Below, in pieces: positions 1-7,634 of a stretch of DNA of 64,000 bases; position 1 is the first letter of the stretch, and each line of letters begins with the position of its first letter. The stretch is from CAZKCI01 sp964584165. GTDB taxonomy: Bacteria > Auribacterota > Erginobacteria > Erginobacterales > CAZKCI01. The translations under genes and the position numbers were made by a program. Below the pieces are notes generated by a model. The model did no database searches. It worked only from the letters and a program-made list of their open reading frames with translations, and had not been told where the DNA came from. The stretch spans positions 59,762 to 123,761 of the forward strand of contig CAZOYW010000003.1 in assembly GCA_964584165.1 (NCBI GenBank), written 5' to 3'.

Positions 1-1153
1 CGCGGACCACGATCCCCAGGGGGAAGGACCCGGCGGGGGCGACGGCGTCGAGGTCCGGACCGTGGAGGGAGACCCGGCCGTCCGCGATCTTCCCCAGGTC
101 GCCCTGGAAGAGATACTCGAAGGCCTTGGAGTACTTCGAGCCGGCCTGGGCCCGGAGGTCCTCCTTGCGCACCCGCTCCCCTTCGAAGGCGGCGGCGTAG
201 GGAACGGGGAGGGGGATCTCCTTGACCTTGATCTTGATCCCCCGGGCGGTGATGGCCCGGGCCGCGATCTCGGAGTGGTTCTTGACCGAGATCAGGGATT
301 CGTGGACGGTGAGGGGGGAGGAGAGGATCTCGGGGACGTCGGTGTCGGCGATCACCGGGCAGCCGAGGACGAGGGCGGCGGCGGCGTTGGCCACCTTCAG
401 CTCGTCGAGCGCGCCGAGCGCGATGACGCAGGCGTTGACCCGCTCCTTGCAGTAGGCGAGGCACTCGCTTCGCTGCCCCTTCTTCAGCCCGCCGAAGGTG
501 AGCGCGGCGCGGAGAGCGAAGTTCAGGGCGTAGACCACGGAAGGGGTGTCCCGGCCGAAGGGGACGACGTAATTGTCCCAACCGAGGTCGACTCCCGCCT
601 CCTTGAGCTGGTCGATCACGGAGACCTTCCCGACCGATCCGCCGACCACGACCAGGATGTTTTTCTTCTGGAACTCGCGGACGATGCCGGACGCCGTGGC
701 CGGGTCGGGGGCCGCGCCCAGGATCGCCGCCACCCCCGGCATCCGCCCGTCCACGAGCATGATCCCGAGCGTGCGCAGGATGGTGTCGGTGAAGAAGCCG
801 TTGCAGGACTCCTGGGGCTCCTCCTTCCGGAGGTAGCGGACGGCCATCAGGACCTCCTCGGAGAGGAGGGTCGAGAGCCCCGCGTTCACGGCGTCGCCGA
901 GCGGCGGCGGCCGGTCGGAGGAAAGAGGGGGGAGAAGCTTTTTCGCCTCGGCGAGGAGAGAAGCTCCGTCGGAGAGGGTCCGGGCCTCGAGGCCGAGGAG
1001 GGCGTAGGCGGCGGGGAGGTAGAAGGCGGTCTCGGGAAAGCCGATCCGCGCCCCCTCCCCCAGGTCGGCGCGGGCGGCGGCGACCTTCTCCTCGGCCAGG
1101 CGAAAGGCCTGATGGGCGCCCTGGACGGCGAGTTTGACGACGATCTCGGACAT
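1..1153 (-). CDS. acsB: Acetyl-CoA synthase (CODH/ACS complex), N-terminal part, cut by window edge
   Basis: This is the first 384 codons of the acetyl-CoA synthase subunit, which joins a methyl group, CO and CoA into acetyl-CoA in the Wood-Ljungdahl pathway in the cytoplasm. It was read by translating the minus strand from the ATG at 1153. The protein starts MSEIVVKLAVQGAHQAF and has the family pattern: a pyramid of Ala-rich helices, FPETAFYLPAAYALLGLE near residue 40, SEEVLMAVRYLRKEEP near 100, and SLHGPDLDAVAPAGSFPLGI at the edge, which matches the AcsB segment with GPDID and LPLGI. Family members are about 730 residues, so about half is visible. The A-cluster cysteines lie in the missing part. 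No good Shine-Dalgarno is seen; the upstream DNA is a 9-base repeat array. It diverges from the beta-helix gene at 1312. Confidence 0.9.
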   Translation of the reverse strand, partial: MSEIVVKLAVQGAHQAFRLAEEKVAAARADLGEGARIGFPETAFYLPAAYALLGLEARTLSDGASLLAEAKKLLPPLSSDRPPPLGDAVNAGLSTLLSEEVLMAVRYLRKEEPQESCNGFFTDTILRTLGIMLVDGRMPGVAAILGAAPDPATASGIVREFQKKNILVVVGGSVGKVSVIDQLKEAGVDLGWDNYVVPFGRDTPSVVYALNFALRAALTFGGLKKGQRSECLAYCKERVNACVIALGALDELKVANAAAALVLGCPVIADTDVPEILSSPLTVHESLISVKNHSEIAARAITARGIKIKVKEIPLPVPYAAAFEGERVRKEDLRAQAGSKYSKAFEYLFQGDLGKIADGRVSLHGPDLDAVAPAGSFPLGIVVR

Positions 1154-1154
1154 A

Positions 1155-1205
1155 TAGCTACGAATTATGCGGATTCGGCGAATTGCGCGAATTATGCGAA
1201 TGGCT
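1155..1205. repeat. 9-base tandem array (GAATTATGC-type) upstream of acsB
   Basis: Degenerate tandem words GAATTATGC, GGATTCGGC, GAATTGCGC, GAATTATGC run up to the acsB start codon. The same words, followed by the same GGCTTGGCTAT tail, recur at 32470-32656. The array takes the place of the acsB 5' leader. Confidence 0.8.
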
Positions 1206-1234
1206 TGGCTATATATATCACAAGCCGGATTGCG

Positions 1235-1272
1235 GTGGGAGGGGCATTCTTGCCGCGATCCGGGCCGGCGGG
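1235..1272. repeat. Dispersed element, half copy
   Basis: The sequence GTGGGAGGGGCATTC continues into GCCGCGATCCGGGCCGGC. A nearly identical run lies at 2875-2910, and an inverted GAATGCCCCTCCCAC occurs at 3004-3018. The copies therefore flank the beta-helix gene on both sides. Confidence 0.7.
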
Positions 1273-1311
1273 GATTGGCCGGCGCGTGGTATATTTCGAG
1301 CGAGGCGGCCG

Positions 1312-2805
1312 ATGAAAGCGTTGTCGATCCTCCTGCTCGCCTTTCCCTGGCCGGCATACTGCGGCCAAACCTATTATGTCTCCACCTCCGGAGACGACTC
1401 CCATCCCGGGACCTTCTCCCAGCCTTTCCGGACCGTCCAGCGCGCCGCCGATCTCGTCGCCCCCGGCGACTCCGTCCTGATCCGGTCCGGCGTCTATCGC
1501 GAGTATCTCACCGTCGAGCGCTCGGGCGCGCCGGGCGCCCCGATCTCCTTTGCCGCCTTCGCCGGCGAGACGGCCATCCTGGACGGGACCGGCCTGGACT
1601 GGAGGTACGGGATCAACGTCGAGGGGAGCGACTATCTCCGTTTCGAAGGGATCGCGGTGCGCAACTACTCCCGGGGCGGCGCGCCCGGTTTCGGCTTCGT
1701 CTCCTGGTCCCACAGCAGCGGGATCGAGCTTCGGCGGATGGAGTTCTCCGGCGTGGGGACGGCGGTCAAGCTCCACGCCGGCGGCGACGGCATCTTCCTC
1801 GAAGACATCGGAGCCCGGGACTACGCTTGGAGCGGTTTCGACTGCGGGCCGGCGGGTCCGGGGAGGCAGATCACCCTGCGGCGTTTCGCCGCCTGGGGGC
1901 CGGGGACGGGGAACGACACCGCCGCGGACGGCTTCGCCGTGGAAACGGGAGCGGACATCCGGGTCGAGGATTGCCTCTCGTCCGGCCACGCCGGCGACGG
2001 TTTCGATTTCAAATCCGACCGGACGGAGCTCGTTCGCGTCGTATCCCTGAGGAATGCCCGGAACAACCTCAAGCTCTGGGGGAAGGATTCCACGGTCGTC
2101 AACTCGCTCTCCGTCGACTCCGGCCTGACTAATCTGGTCCTCTCCGAGTGGGGGACCTACACGGTGGCCAACTGCCTCTTCGCCGGCTCGCTCTCCTACG
2201 GATATCTGGCCGAGTTCGGCTACGGGGGCGGCGCGACCGGCGCGGCGGTTTACAACAGCATCTTTTACAGCGACCGGCCGGAGATGGGCGGAACGCTGGT
2301 CTATTTCGGCCCCGGCCTATCGCTCGCCGCCGCCGGCAACGTCTGCTTCAACCCCTACCGCCCGGACGCGGTGATCTGCGCCGCCTTCCTCTCTCCGGAG
2401 AGGTGCTTCAGCGCCGAGGAGATCTGCGACGGGACCTGGCGGTCGGCCTCGGGGCGCGGGGAGGGGGACATCTACGCCGATCCCCTCTTCGTCGATCCCG
2501 CCGCCTTGGACTATCGTTTGCTCCCGGCCAGTCCAGCCATTAACAGCGCGGCGGTCATCTTCTCGCCGGCGGGCGACCTGGACGGAGTCGCCCGCCCCCA
2601 ACGGGGGGGCTACGACCGGGGGCCCTACGAGTACGGGGCGGACCTCAACGACGACGGGGTCCTGGACAGCCGCGACCTGGGGATCTTATTCAGCGGCTGG
2701 GGCGGGACGGTGAAGGCCGACCTGGACGGGGACGGGTCGGTGGGGGAGGGGGACCTCGAGCTGATGATACAAATAAGTAAGAAGGCAGAAGTGCCAGGGC
2801 TGTGA
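1312..2805 (+). CDS. Secreted right-handed beta-helix (DUF1565-type) protein with dockerin-like C-terminus
   Basis: A 497-residue protein with a short signal peptide (MKALSILLLAFPWPAYC). The start of the mature chain, YYVSTSGDDSHPGTFSQPFR, is the classic opening of DUF1565/pectate-lyase-like beta-helix proteins, followed by a long body of short beta-strand turns (residues 40-440). The last 55 residues contain DLNDDGVLDSRDLGILFSGW and DLDGDGSVGEGDLELM, two calcium-loop/helix units like a type I dockerin. A secreted carbohydrate-active or surface-anchored role is inferred; no catalytic residues can be assigned. The ATG at 1312 was chosen over upstream in-frame starts because it gives the signal peptide. 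The upstream in-frame stretch is repeat DNA. Confidence 0.85.
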   Translation: MKALSILLLAFPWPAYCGQTYYVSTSGDDSHPGTFSQPFRTVQRAADLVAPGDSVLIRSGVYREYLTVERSGAPGAPISFAAFAGETAILDGTGLDWRYGINVEGSDYLRFEGIAVRNYSRGGAPGFGFVSWSHSSGIELRRMEFSGVGTAVKLHAGGDGIFLEDIGARDYAWSGFDCGPAGPGRQITLRRFAAWGPGTGNDTAADGFAVETGADIRVEDCLSSGHAGDGFDFKSDRTELVRVVSLRNARNNLKLWGKDSTVVNSLSVDSGLTNLVLSEWGTYTVANCLFAGSLSYGYLAEFGYGGGATGAAVYNSIFYSDRPEMGGTLVYFGPGLSLAAAGNVCFNPYRPDAVICAAFLSPERCFSAEEICDGTWRSASGRGEGDIYADPLFVDPAALDYRLLPASPAINSAAVIFSPAGDLDGVARPQRGGYDRGPYEYGADLNDDGVLDSRDLGILFSGWGGTVKADLDGDGSVGEGDLELMIQISKKAEVPGL

Positions 2806-2868
2806 TCCGGCCGGATGATCCGACCGATCCGTCGGATCCGACCAATCGGTCGGATGCGTCGCGCGACA
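2802..2868. repeat. 9-base tandem array (GATCCGACC-type)
   Basis: Words GATCCGACC, GATCCGTCG, GATCCGACC, AATCGGTCG repeat with a period of 9 immediately after the beta-helix stop codon. This is part of a 320-base gap (2806-3125) made entirely of repeats and a terminator; no gene is seen in it. Confidence 0.75.
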
Positions 2869-2876
2869 GCGATTTG

Positions 2877-2937
2877 TGGGAGGGGCGTCTCGCCGCGATC
2901 CGGGCCGGCTTGGATCGGGGAGAGGACGCCCCTCCCA
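2877..2937. repeat. Foldback element with 13-base arms
   Basis: TGGGAGGGGCGTC at 2877-2889 pairs perfectly with GACGCCCCTCCCA at 2925-2937. The left half matches the element at 1235-1272, and 3004-3018 carries another inverted half. It looks like a small dispersed foldback (REP/MITE-like) element. Confidence 0.7.
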
Positions 2938-3039
2938 TAATCCCGCCGGCGCGAGCCTCGGCATCGGGGCCCCGAGTGGATTCTTGGGAGACGGGGCAGG
3001 CAGGAATGCCCCTCCCACAATCCGATGCTACTGATGAAG

Positions 3040-3073
3040 AAAAGGGCGGCTCCCCATCCCGGGGAGCCGCCCC
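3040..3073 (-). terminator. Intrinsic terminator of the S8 protease gene
   Basis: GGGCGGCTCCCC and GGGGAGCCGCCC form a 12-base stem at 3044-3073. Read on the minus strand it is followed by TTTTCTTC, as expected for a Rho-independent terminator of the gene ending at 3126. Confidence 0.75.
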
Positions 3074-3087
3074 TGGCTTCTTATCCC

Positions 3088-3125
3088 TGCTTGATACTTC
3101 TTACTTCACACTTCTCATTTCTTAT
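3088..3125. repeat. 7-base tandem array (ACTTCTT-type)
   Basis: Degenerate heptamers TACTTCT, TACTTCA, CACTTCT, CATTTCT lie directly beyond the stop codon of the S8 protease gene. The same word family occurs in the foldback at 42261-42383. Confidence 0.65.
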
Positions 3126-6100
3126 TTATTTGCTGACCGGCAAGTCCCCGCAGGTCCCGTGGTAGGCGCGGGTCACTCCGGGGATCGCCCAGAGGCCGGT
3201 GCAGTCCTTGAAGACCCCGATCGACGGGTAGCCAATCCCGTCGTAGTCGGCCGGGACCGGCCAGTCGCGGCAGCCGCCGTAGTACATCCGGGTGAAGTCG
3301 GGGATGGCCCAGAGGCCGAGGTGGGAGCGGAAGATCCCGGGGTCGGCCGTGCCGTCCCCGTCGTAGTCGGCCGGGAGCGGCCAGTCGGAGGATCCCCCGA
3401 CGTAGAAGCGGGAGACGTTCCGGACCGACCAGAGGCCTTCCGGCGGCCGGTAGATCCCGACCACCCAGGCCCCGTCGCCCCGCCAGTCGGCCGGGACGGG
3501 CCGGTCGCCGGTGGCGCCGAAGAAGATCCGGGTCAGGTCGAGGACCGCCCAGCGGTTTTCCGAGCCGCGGAAGACGGCGATGTCATCGACCCCGTCCCCG
3601 TCGTAGTCGCCGGGGGCGGGGAAGTCGGACGAGCCGCCGAAGTAGGCGCGGGTGAAGCCGCGGACCGACCAGAGGCCGTAGTAGGAGCGGAAGACCGCCA
3701 TCTCGGTCGTCCCGTCGCCGTCATAGTCCCCGGAGACGGGGAGGTCGCCGGCCGCCCCGAAGAAGGCCCGGGTCAGGGCCCGGATCGCCCAGATGCCGTA
3801 GGAGGAGCGGAAGACGGACATCTCGGCCGTCCCGTCGCCGTTGTAGTCGCCGTCGGCGACGAGGTAGGAGGCCGGGGTGCGGTCCGGACCGCAGGTCGGC
3901 GAGGGCGAGGCTATCGGAGTGGGCGTGGGCGGCGGTGTCTTGTAGCCGAAGGGCGTCGGCGAGGGCGTCGGCGGAATCGGCGTCGCCGTAGGGGTGGTGA
4001 CCAGGACGACCTGGACCAGGTCCACGCAGACGCCCCAGCCGTAGTCGGTCGAAGGGAGGAAGGAGATGTAGTAGTCATCCGAGAGGTTGGGGAGGGAGAT
4101 CGTCCGCTGGGTCCAGGAGTTGACCGCCGAGGTGTAGTTGGCGAGCTGCTGCCAGGAACCGTTGTAGGAGGAGCGGTAGTAAACGGCCATCGTGTCGAAG
4201 TCGCCCTCCCAGGAACCCTGGGTGTGGTAGAAGGTGAGGCGGGCGTTGGACGAGCCGACCGGGAACTGGATCCGGGGACTGACCAGGCGCGTGGATTTCG
4301 TCACGAAGTCGTCGTAGTAGAAGAGGGCGTTGTAGGTCCCTTCGTAGGCGGTGGGAGGCACGCCTTCCGAGCCGTAGCCCGCTCCTTCCGCCTGCCACCA
4401 GGGCTCGGTCCCGACCACGTACTCCGTGCTCCAGCCCTCCCAGTCGGTCTCGAAGTTCTCGGTGTAGGGGGGGTAGAAGACGCGCGGCGTAGGCGTGGTA
4501 GTCGGCGTCGCGGTCGGAGTCGGGGTCTTGTAGCCGAAGGGGGTGGGGGAGGGGGTGGGGGTCTGGGTCGGCGAGGGCGTGAGCCCCTCGGCCACGCGGA
4601 CGTCGTCGATCCCGATGTCGCCGGAGTCCTTGGTGTAGGTGAAGCGGACCTTCGAGGTGGAGTTGTTCAGGTCGTAGGGCCCCTCCACGGTCCCGGTCGG
4701 GGGGAGGTCGGTCAGGTCGGCAAGGAGGTAGTAGGTATCGGAGTAGAACTCCTCGACCAGGAGCGATCCGGTGACCCCGGCGGAGACTCCCCGGATCCAG
4801 AAGGAGAGGTTGCGGGGGTTCAGGAAGGAGGCGGTCTCGATGGTATCCCCTGAAGCGTCGAGCTTGACCGAGGGGAGAGCGCGGCCGTAGTAGCCGCCGG
4901 CCTCGGTGTAGGTGTCGGTGTCGTCGTTGCAGTTGGTGAAGACCCAGCCGGCGGGGCGGGTCCCGGTCTGGAAGCCGTCGAAGCCCTCGTCGATCAGGTA
5001 CTCCCAGGGGGTGGTGTCGAAGTTGTAGACGACCAGGGCGAAGTCCTGGTCGGTCAAGTCGCCGTTCCCCGGCACTCCGTCGCCCGCGACCGTGGTCGCC
5101 CGGACAGTGATCGTGACATTCCCGGTCTGGCCCGCGGGGAGGAAGACGCATTCCGTGTTGTTCCGGACGTCGGCCGCCCCCCCGGTCTGGGAGACGCCCT
5201 TCACGAAATTGTTGCCCCGGTAGAGGGTCCCGTTGATCGTCACCTCGAGGTCGAGGTCGTTGACGTAGGCGTTCCCGGAGGTGGAGCCGGGGGGATCGGT
5301 CCAGACCAGGGCGGCCCGGAAGGTTCCTCCGGGCTGTTCGATGACGCCTTCGACGGAGAAGGACTGGCCGGAGGCGGTGAAGAGCTCGGTCTGGTCAAGG
5401 AGGTAGCGGGACGCGGTGGTGTCGAAGGCGAGCGCCATATCGGCCAGGCCGTAGCCCTGGTTGTTGGAGGGGAGGTTGTCGTTCGCGTAGGCGCCGGTCA
5501 TGAAGTGGGCGGAGTGGACGACGTAGGCCTTCTTCAGGGCGGGGGAGGGGGCGGCGTACTCGTAGACGCGGGAGAGGAAATTGCAGATGAGGGAGACGAA
5601 ACCGGAGATGGCGGGGGTGGAGTGGCTGGTCCCCGAGGACTCGGCGTACTTGGTCTGTCCGGCCGGGTTGTACATGTCGCAGACGCCGGTGCCGTTGTAG
5701 GAGGCGTCGTAGGAGGCGGCGCCGTGGATGTGGGTGCCGGGGGCGACGATCTCGGGCTTGAAGCGGGAGTCGAGGCAGGGGCCGCGGGAGGAGAAGTCGA
5801 TGATGTCCTGGATGTTGTTGGAGCCGGACACCCCGACGAGGCAGCCGTCGGTGTAGGAGAGGACGGCGTCGTTGCTCTCGCTCGCCCCCACCGTGATCAC
5901 GTTCTTGGCGCCGCCCGGCGCCCCCACGGTGCTGGCGCCGTCGCCCGCGTTCCCGGCGGCGAAGACGAAGAGCATCTCCTGGTTCCCGGCCGTCCCGGAC
6001 TGGGCGTCGCGCGTCCGCCGGTCGTAGGCCTGGCAGTCGGCGTCGTATGCTCCGGCGACGTCGGCGCCCCAGGAGTTGGAGGTGGCGCGCACCCCGGCGG

Positions 6101-7373
6101 CATACTGGTTGGAGACCATCAGGTCCTCATCGGGGTAGGACCAGCCGGAAGGGCCGAAGATCTTGGTCGAGGCGATCCGTCCGTAGGGGGAGACGCCCAA
6201 GCCCCAGTGGTAGCCCTCGACATCGACGTTGGCGGGGGAACCCGCGCCGTCGTTGTAGCCGCCGACGATCGAGCAGTTGATGTTCCCGTGGCCGTCCGCC
6301 CCTTCCGGGGTGAAGCCGGAAGCGCCGGCGGCGATGATGGCGTAGGCGACGCGGGAGGGAAGGCCGGCGTTGTTGAGCTCGCGGAACTCGGAGTTTCCGG
6401 GGGCGGCGGCGTTCCCGGTGTCGAATCCGTCGTCGACGATGTCGATGATCGGGTAGTCGGCGGGCGTGGTGGGGAAGCTTAAGCCCGCGAGGAAGGAGAG
6501 GTAGCCCGGCGCGGAGGGGCCGGTCTCAGCGACGTTCAGGTTGCGGGCCATCGTCTGATCCTGCCGCTCGCAGTAGAGCTCCGGCTCGACGTAGGGCTCG
6601 ACAGTGACCACGCCGGGGAGAGAGGCGAGCGCGGCGAGTCCGGAAGCCGGGACCACGACCCGGACGTTGAGATAGCGACCGCCCAGGGCCTCCTTCGGCC
6701 CCTGGATGGCCTTGGCCGCGCCGGAAGCGACATTCTCGGCGTCCGCGCGGGCGCGCTTCCCGTAGTTATAGAACTGGATGGTGACCTTCGTTTCGCCCTC
6801 GGCCTGGTCGAGCCTCGGGGAGAGGGCATACCAGGGGTGGTAGGGGCCGTAGTACTGGGCGGCGACGGCGGCTTTCTCAACGTCCGCCGCCTGGCCGGCG
6901 GGGACCCAGATGATGTAGGCGTTCTGGGGGACGTACTGGACGATCTCGGCCCCGGCCGCGCTGATGGGCGCGAGGTCGGAGTCGAGGGGAGGGGCGGAGA
7001 ACTGGACGAGCATCAAACGGTCGACGTTCTCGGCGGCGGCTAAAGACGCGGGGACGGCGGGGAGGGGGGCGGCGGTGTCGAGGACGGCCCGGTTGAGTTC
7101 GATCCGGTCGAAGTCGGGGCGGGGGAGGGCGCCGGGGACGGAGGCGACGCGGTCGGCGGGGATGGCGTAGACGCGGTAGGAGGAACGGTCGGCGACGAGC
7201 CGGGCGCCGGCCCGCTGGAGGAGGGCGGGGGCGGTGTCGGCGGGGACGATCACCCGGACGCTTGTTCCGCCGCTTTCAGCGGCGGAAAAAGAAATCGCCG
7301 GGAGGAAGGCGACGAGGAGGGAGAACGCAGACAATGTCGCGAACGCACGCCGAAGACCGCTCAGCTTGATCAC
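3126..7373 (-). CDS. Secreted subtilisin-like (S8) protease with six-repeat propeller-like C-terminus
   Basis: A 1415-residue extracellular serine protease. It has a signal peptide (residues 1-31) and an approximately 270-residue propeptide-like region. The S8 domain shows Asp in IVDDGFD (about 314), His in GADGHGN (about 362) and Ser in ESSGTSHSTPAISG (about 585). The usual GHGT and GTSMATP motifs are slightly altered. A beta-sandwich region follows, then Thr/Pro linkers (TPTPTATPTTTPTP), a second sandwich domain, another linker, and six about 42-residue repeats of the pattern GDYDGDGT..VFRS..GLWSVR..TRAYFG..D from about 1160 to the end. The same six-repeat module ends the neighbouring C1A protease and sits inside the protein at 54651. 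The start is GTG with AGGGG upstream. It probably acts outside the cell in protein degradation. Confidence 0.92.
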   Translation of the reverse strand: MIKLSGLRRAFATLSAFSLLVAFLPAISFSAAESGGTSVRVIVPADTAPALLQRAGARLVADRSSYRVYAIPADRVASVPGALPRPDFDRIELNRAVLDTAAPLPAVPASLAAAENVDRLMLVQFSAPPLDSDLAPISAAGAEIVQYVPQNAYIIWVPAGQAADVEKAAVAAQYYGPYHPWYALSPRLDQAEGETKVTIQFYNYGKRARADAENVASGAAKAIQGPKEALGGRYLNVRVVVPASGLAALASLPGVVTVEPYVEPELYCERQDQTMARNLNVAETGPSAPGYLSFLAGLSFPTTPADYPIIDIVDDGFDTGNAAAPGNSEFRELNNAGLPSRVAYAIIAAGASGFTPEGADGHGNINCSIVGGYNDGAGSPANVDVEGYHWGLGVSPYGRIASTKIFGPSGWSYPDEDLMVSNQYAAGVRATSNSWGADVAGAYDADCQAYDRRTRDAQSGTAGNQEMLFVFAAGNAGDGASTVGAPGGAKNVITVGASESNDAVLSYTDGCLVGVSGSNNIQDIIDFSSRGPCLDSRFKPEIVAPGTHIHGAASYDASYNGTGVCDMYNPAGQTKYAESSGTSHSTPAISGFVSLICNFLSRVYEYAAPSPALKKAYVVHSAHFMTGAYANDNLPSNNQGYGLADMALAFDTTASRYLLDQTELFTASGQSFSVEGVIEQPGGTFRAALVWTDPPGSTSGNAYVNDLDLEVTINGTLYRGNNFVKGVSQTGGAADVRNNTECVFLPAGQTGNVTITVRATTVAGDGVPGNGDLTDQDFALVVYNFDTTPWEYLIDEGFDGFQTGTRPAGWVFTNCNDDTDTYTEAGGYYGRALPSVKLDASGDTIETASFLNPRNLSFWIRGVSAGVTGSLLVEEFYSDTYYLLADLTDLPPTGTVEGPYDLNNSTSKVRFTYTKDSGDIGIDDVRVAEGLTPSPTQTPTPSPTPFGYKTPTPTATPTTTPTPRVFYPPYTENFETDWEGWSTEYVVGTEPWWQAEGAGYGSEGVPPTAYEGTYNALFYYDDFVTKSTRLVSPRIQFPVGSSNARLTFYHTQGSWEGDFDTMAVYYRSSYNGSWQQLANYTSAVNSWTQRTISLPNLSDDYYISFLPSTDYGWGVCVDLVQVVLVTTPTATPIPPTPSPTPFGYKTPPPTPTPIASPSPTCGPDRTPASYLVADGDYNGDGTAEMSVFRSSYGIWAIRALTRAFFGAAGDLPVSGDYDGDGTTEMAVFRSYYGLWSVRGFTRAYFGGSSDFPAPGDYDGDGVDDIAVFRGSENRWAVLDLTRIFFGATGDRPVPADWRGDGAWVVGIYRPPEGLWSVRNVSRFYVGGSSDWPLPADYDGDGTADPGIFRSHLGLWAIPDFTRMYYGGCRDWPVPADYDGIGYPSIGVFKDCTGLWAIPGVTRAYHGTCGDLPVSK

Positions 7374-7463
7374 GGATCACCCCTTGGTTCGTGGTGGATA
7401 GTTATTAAAAGGGCAAATATAGCGTTCGCGCCAGCTCCGGCCAAGAGAAAAATTGGAGGGCTC

Positions 7464-7523
7464 GGACGGTATGGACGGCATGGACGATATGGACGCCATG
7501 GACGATATGGACGCCATGGACGC
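7464..7523. repeat. 9-base tandem array (ATGGACGRY)
   Basis: Words such as TATGGACGG, CATGGACGA, TATGGACGC repeat with period 9. An equivalent array lies at 9477-9556 on the other side of the C1A protease gene in the same orientation. Confidence 0.85.
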
Positions 7524-7634
7524 TAGTCACCAGTCACTAGTCACCAGTCACTAGTCACCAGCCACCAGTCACTAGTCACCAGCCACCAGTCACCAGCCAC
7601 CAGTCACCAGTCACTAGTCACCAGTCACCAGTCA
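7524..7634. repeat. 7-base tandem array (TCACCAG/TCACTAG)
   Basis: About 15 heptamers alternate between TCACCAG and TCACTAG and end exactly at the C1A protease stop codon. A short version (ACTAGTCACAAGTCACCAG) follows the 9-base array at 9557-9583. Confidence 0.9.

Noticed and set aside
62..1315. A 417-codon plus-strand frame over the left edge
   Set aside because: It is antisense to acsB; its composition (Gly/Glu/Asp/Val) is typical of antisense frames in GC-rich DNA and its end is translated repeat DNA.
2802..4853. A 683-codon plus-strand frame over the S8 protease
   Set aside because: It is antisense to the propeller repeats, so its apparent repeats (VGAGDVPDRPEA) mirror the real ones.
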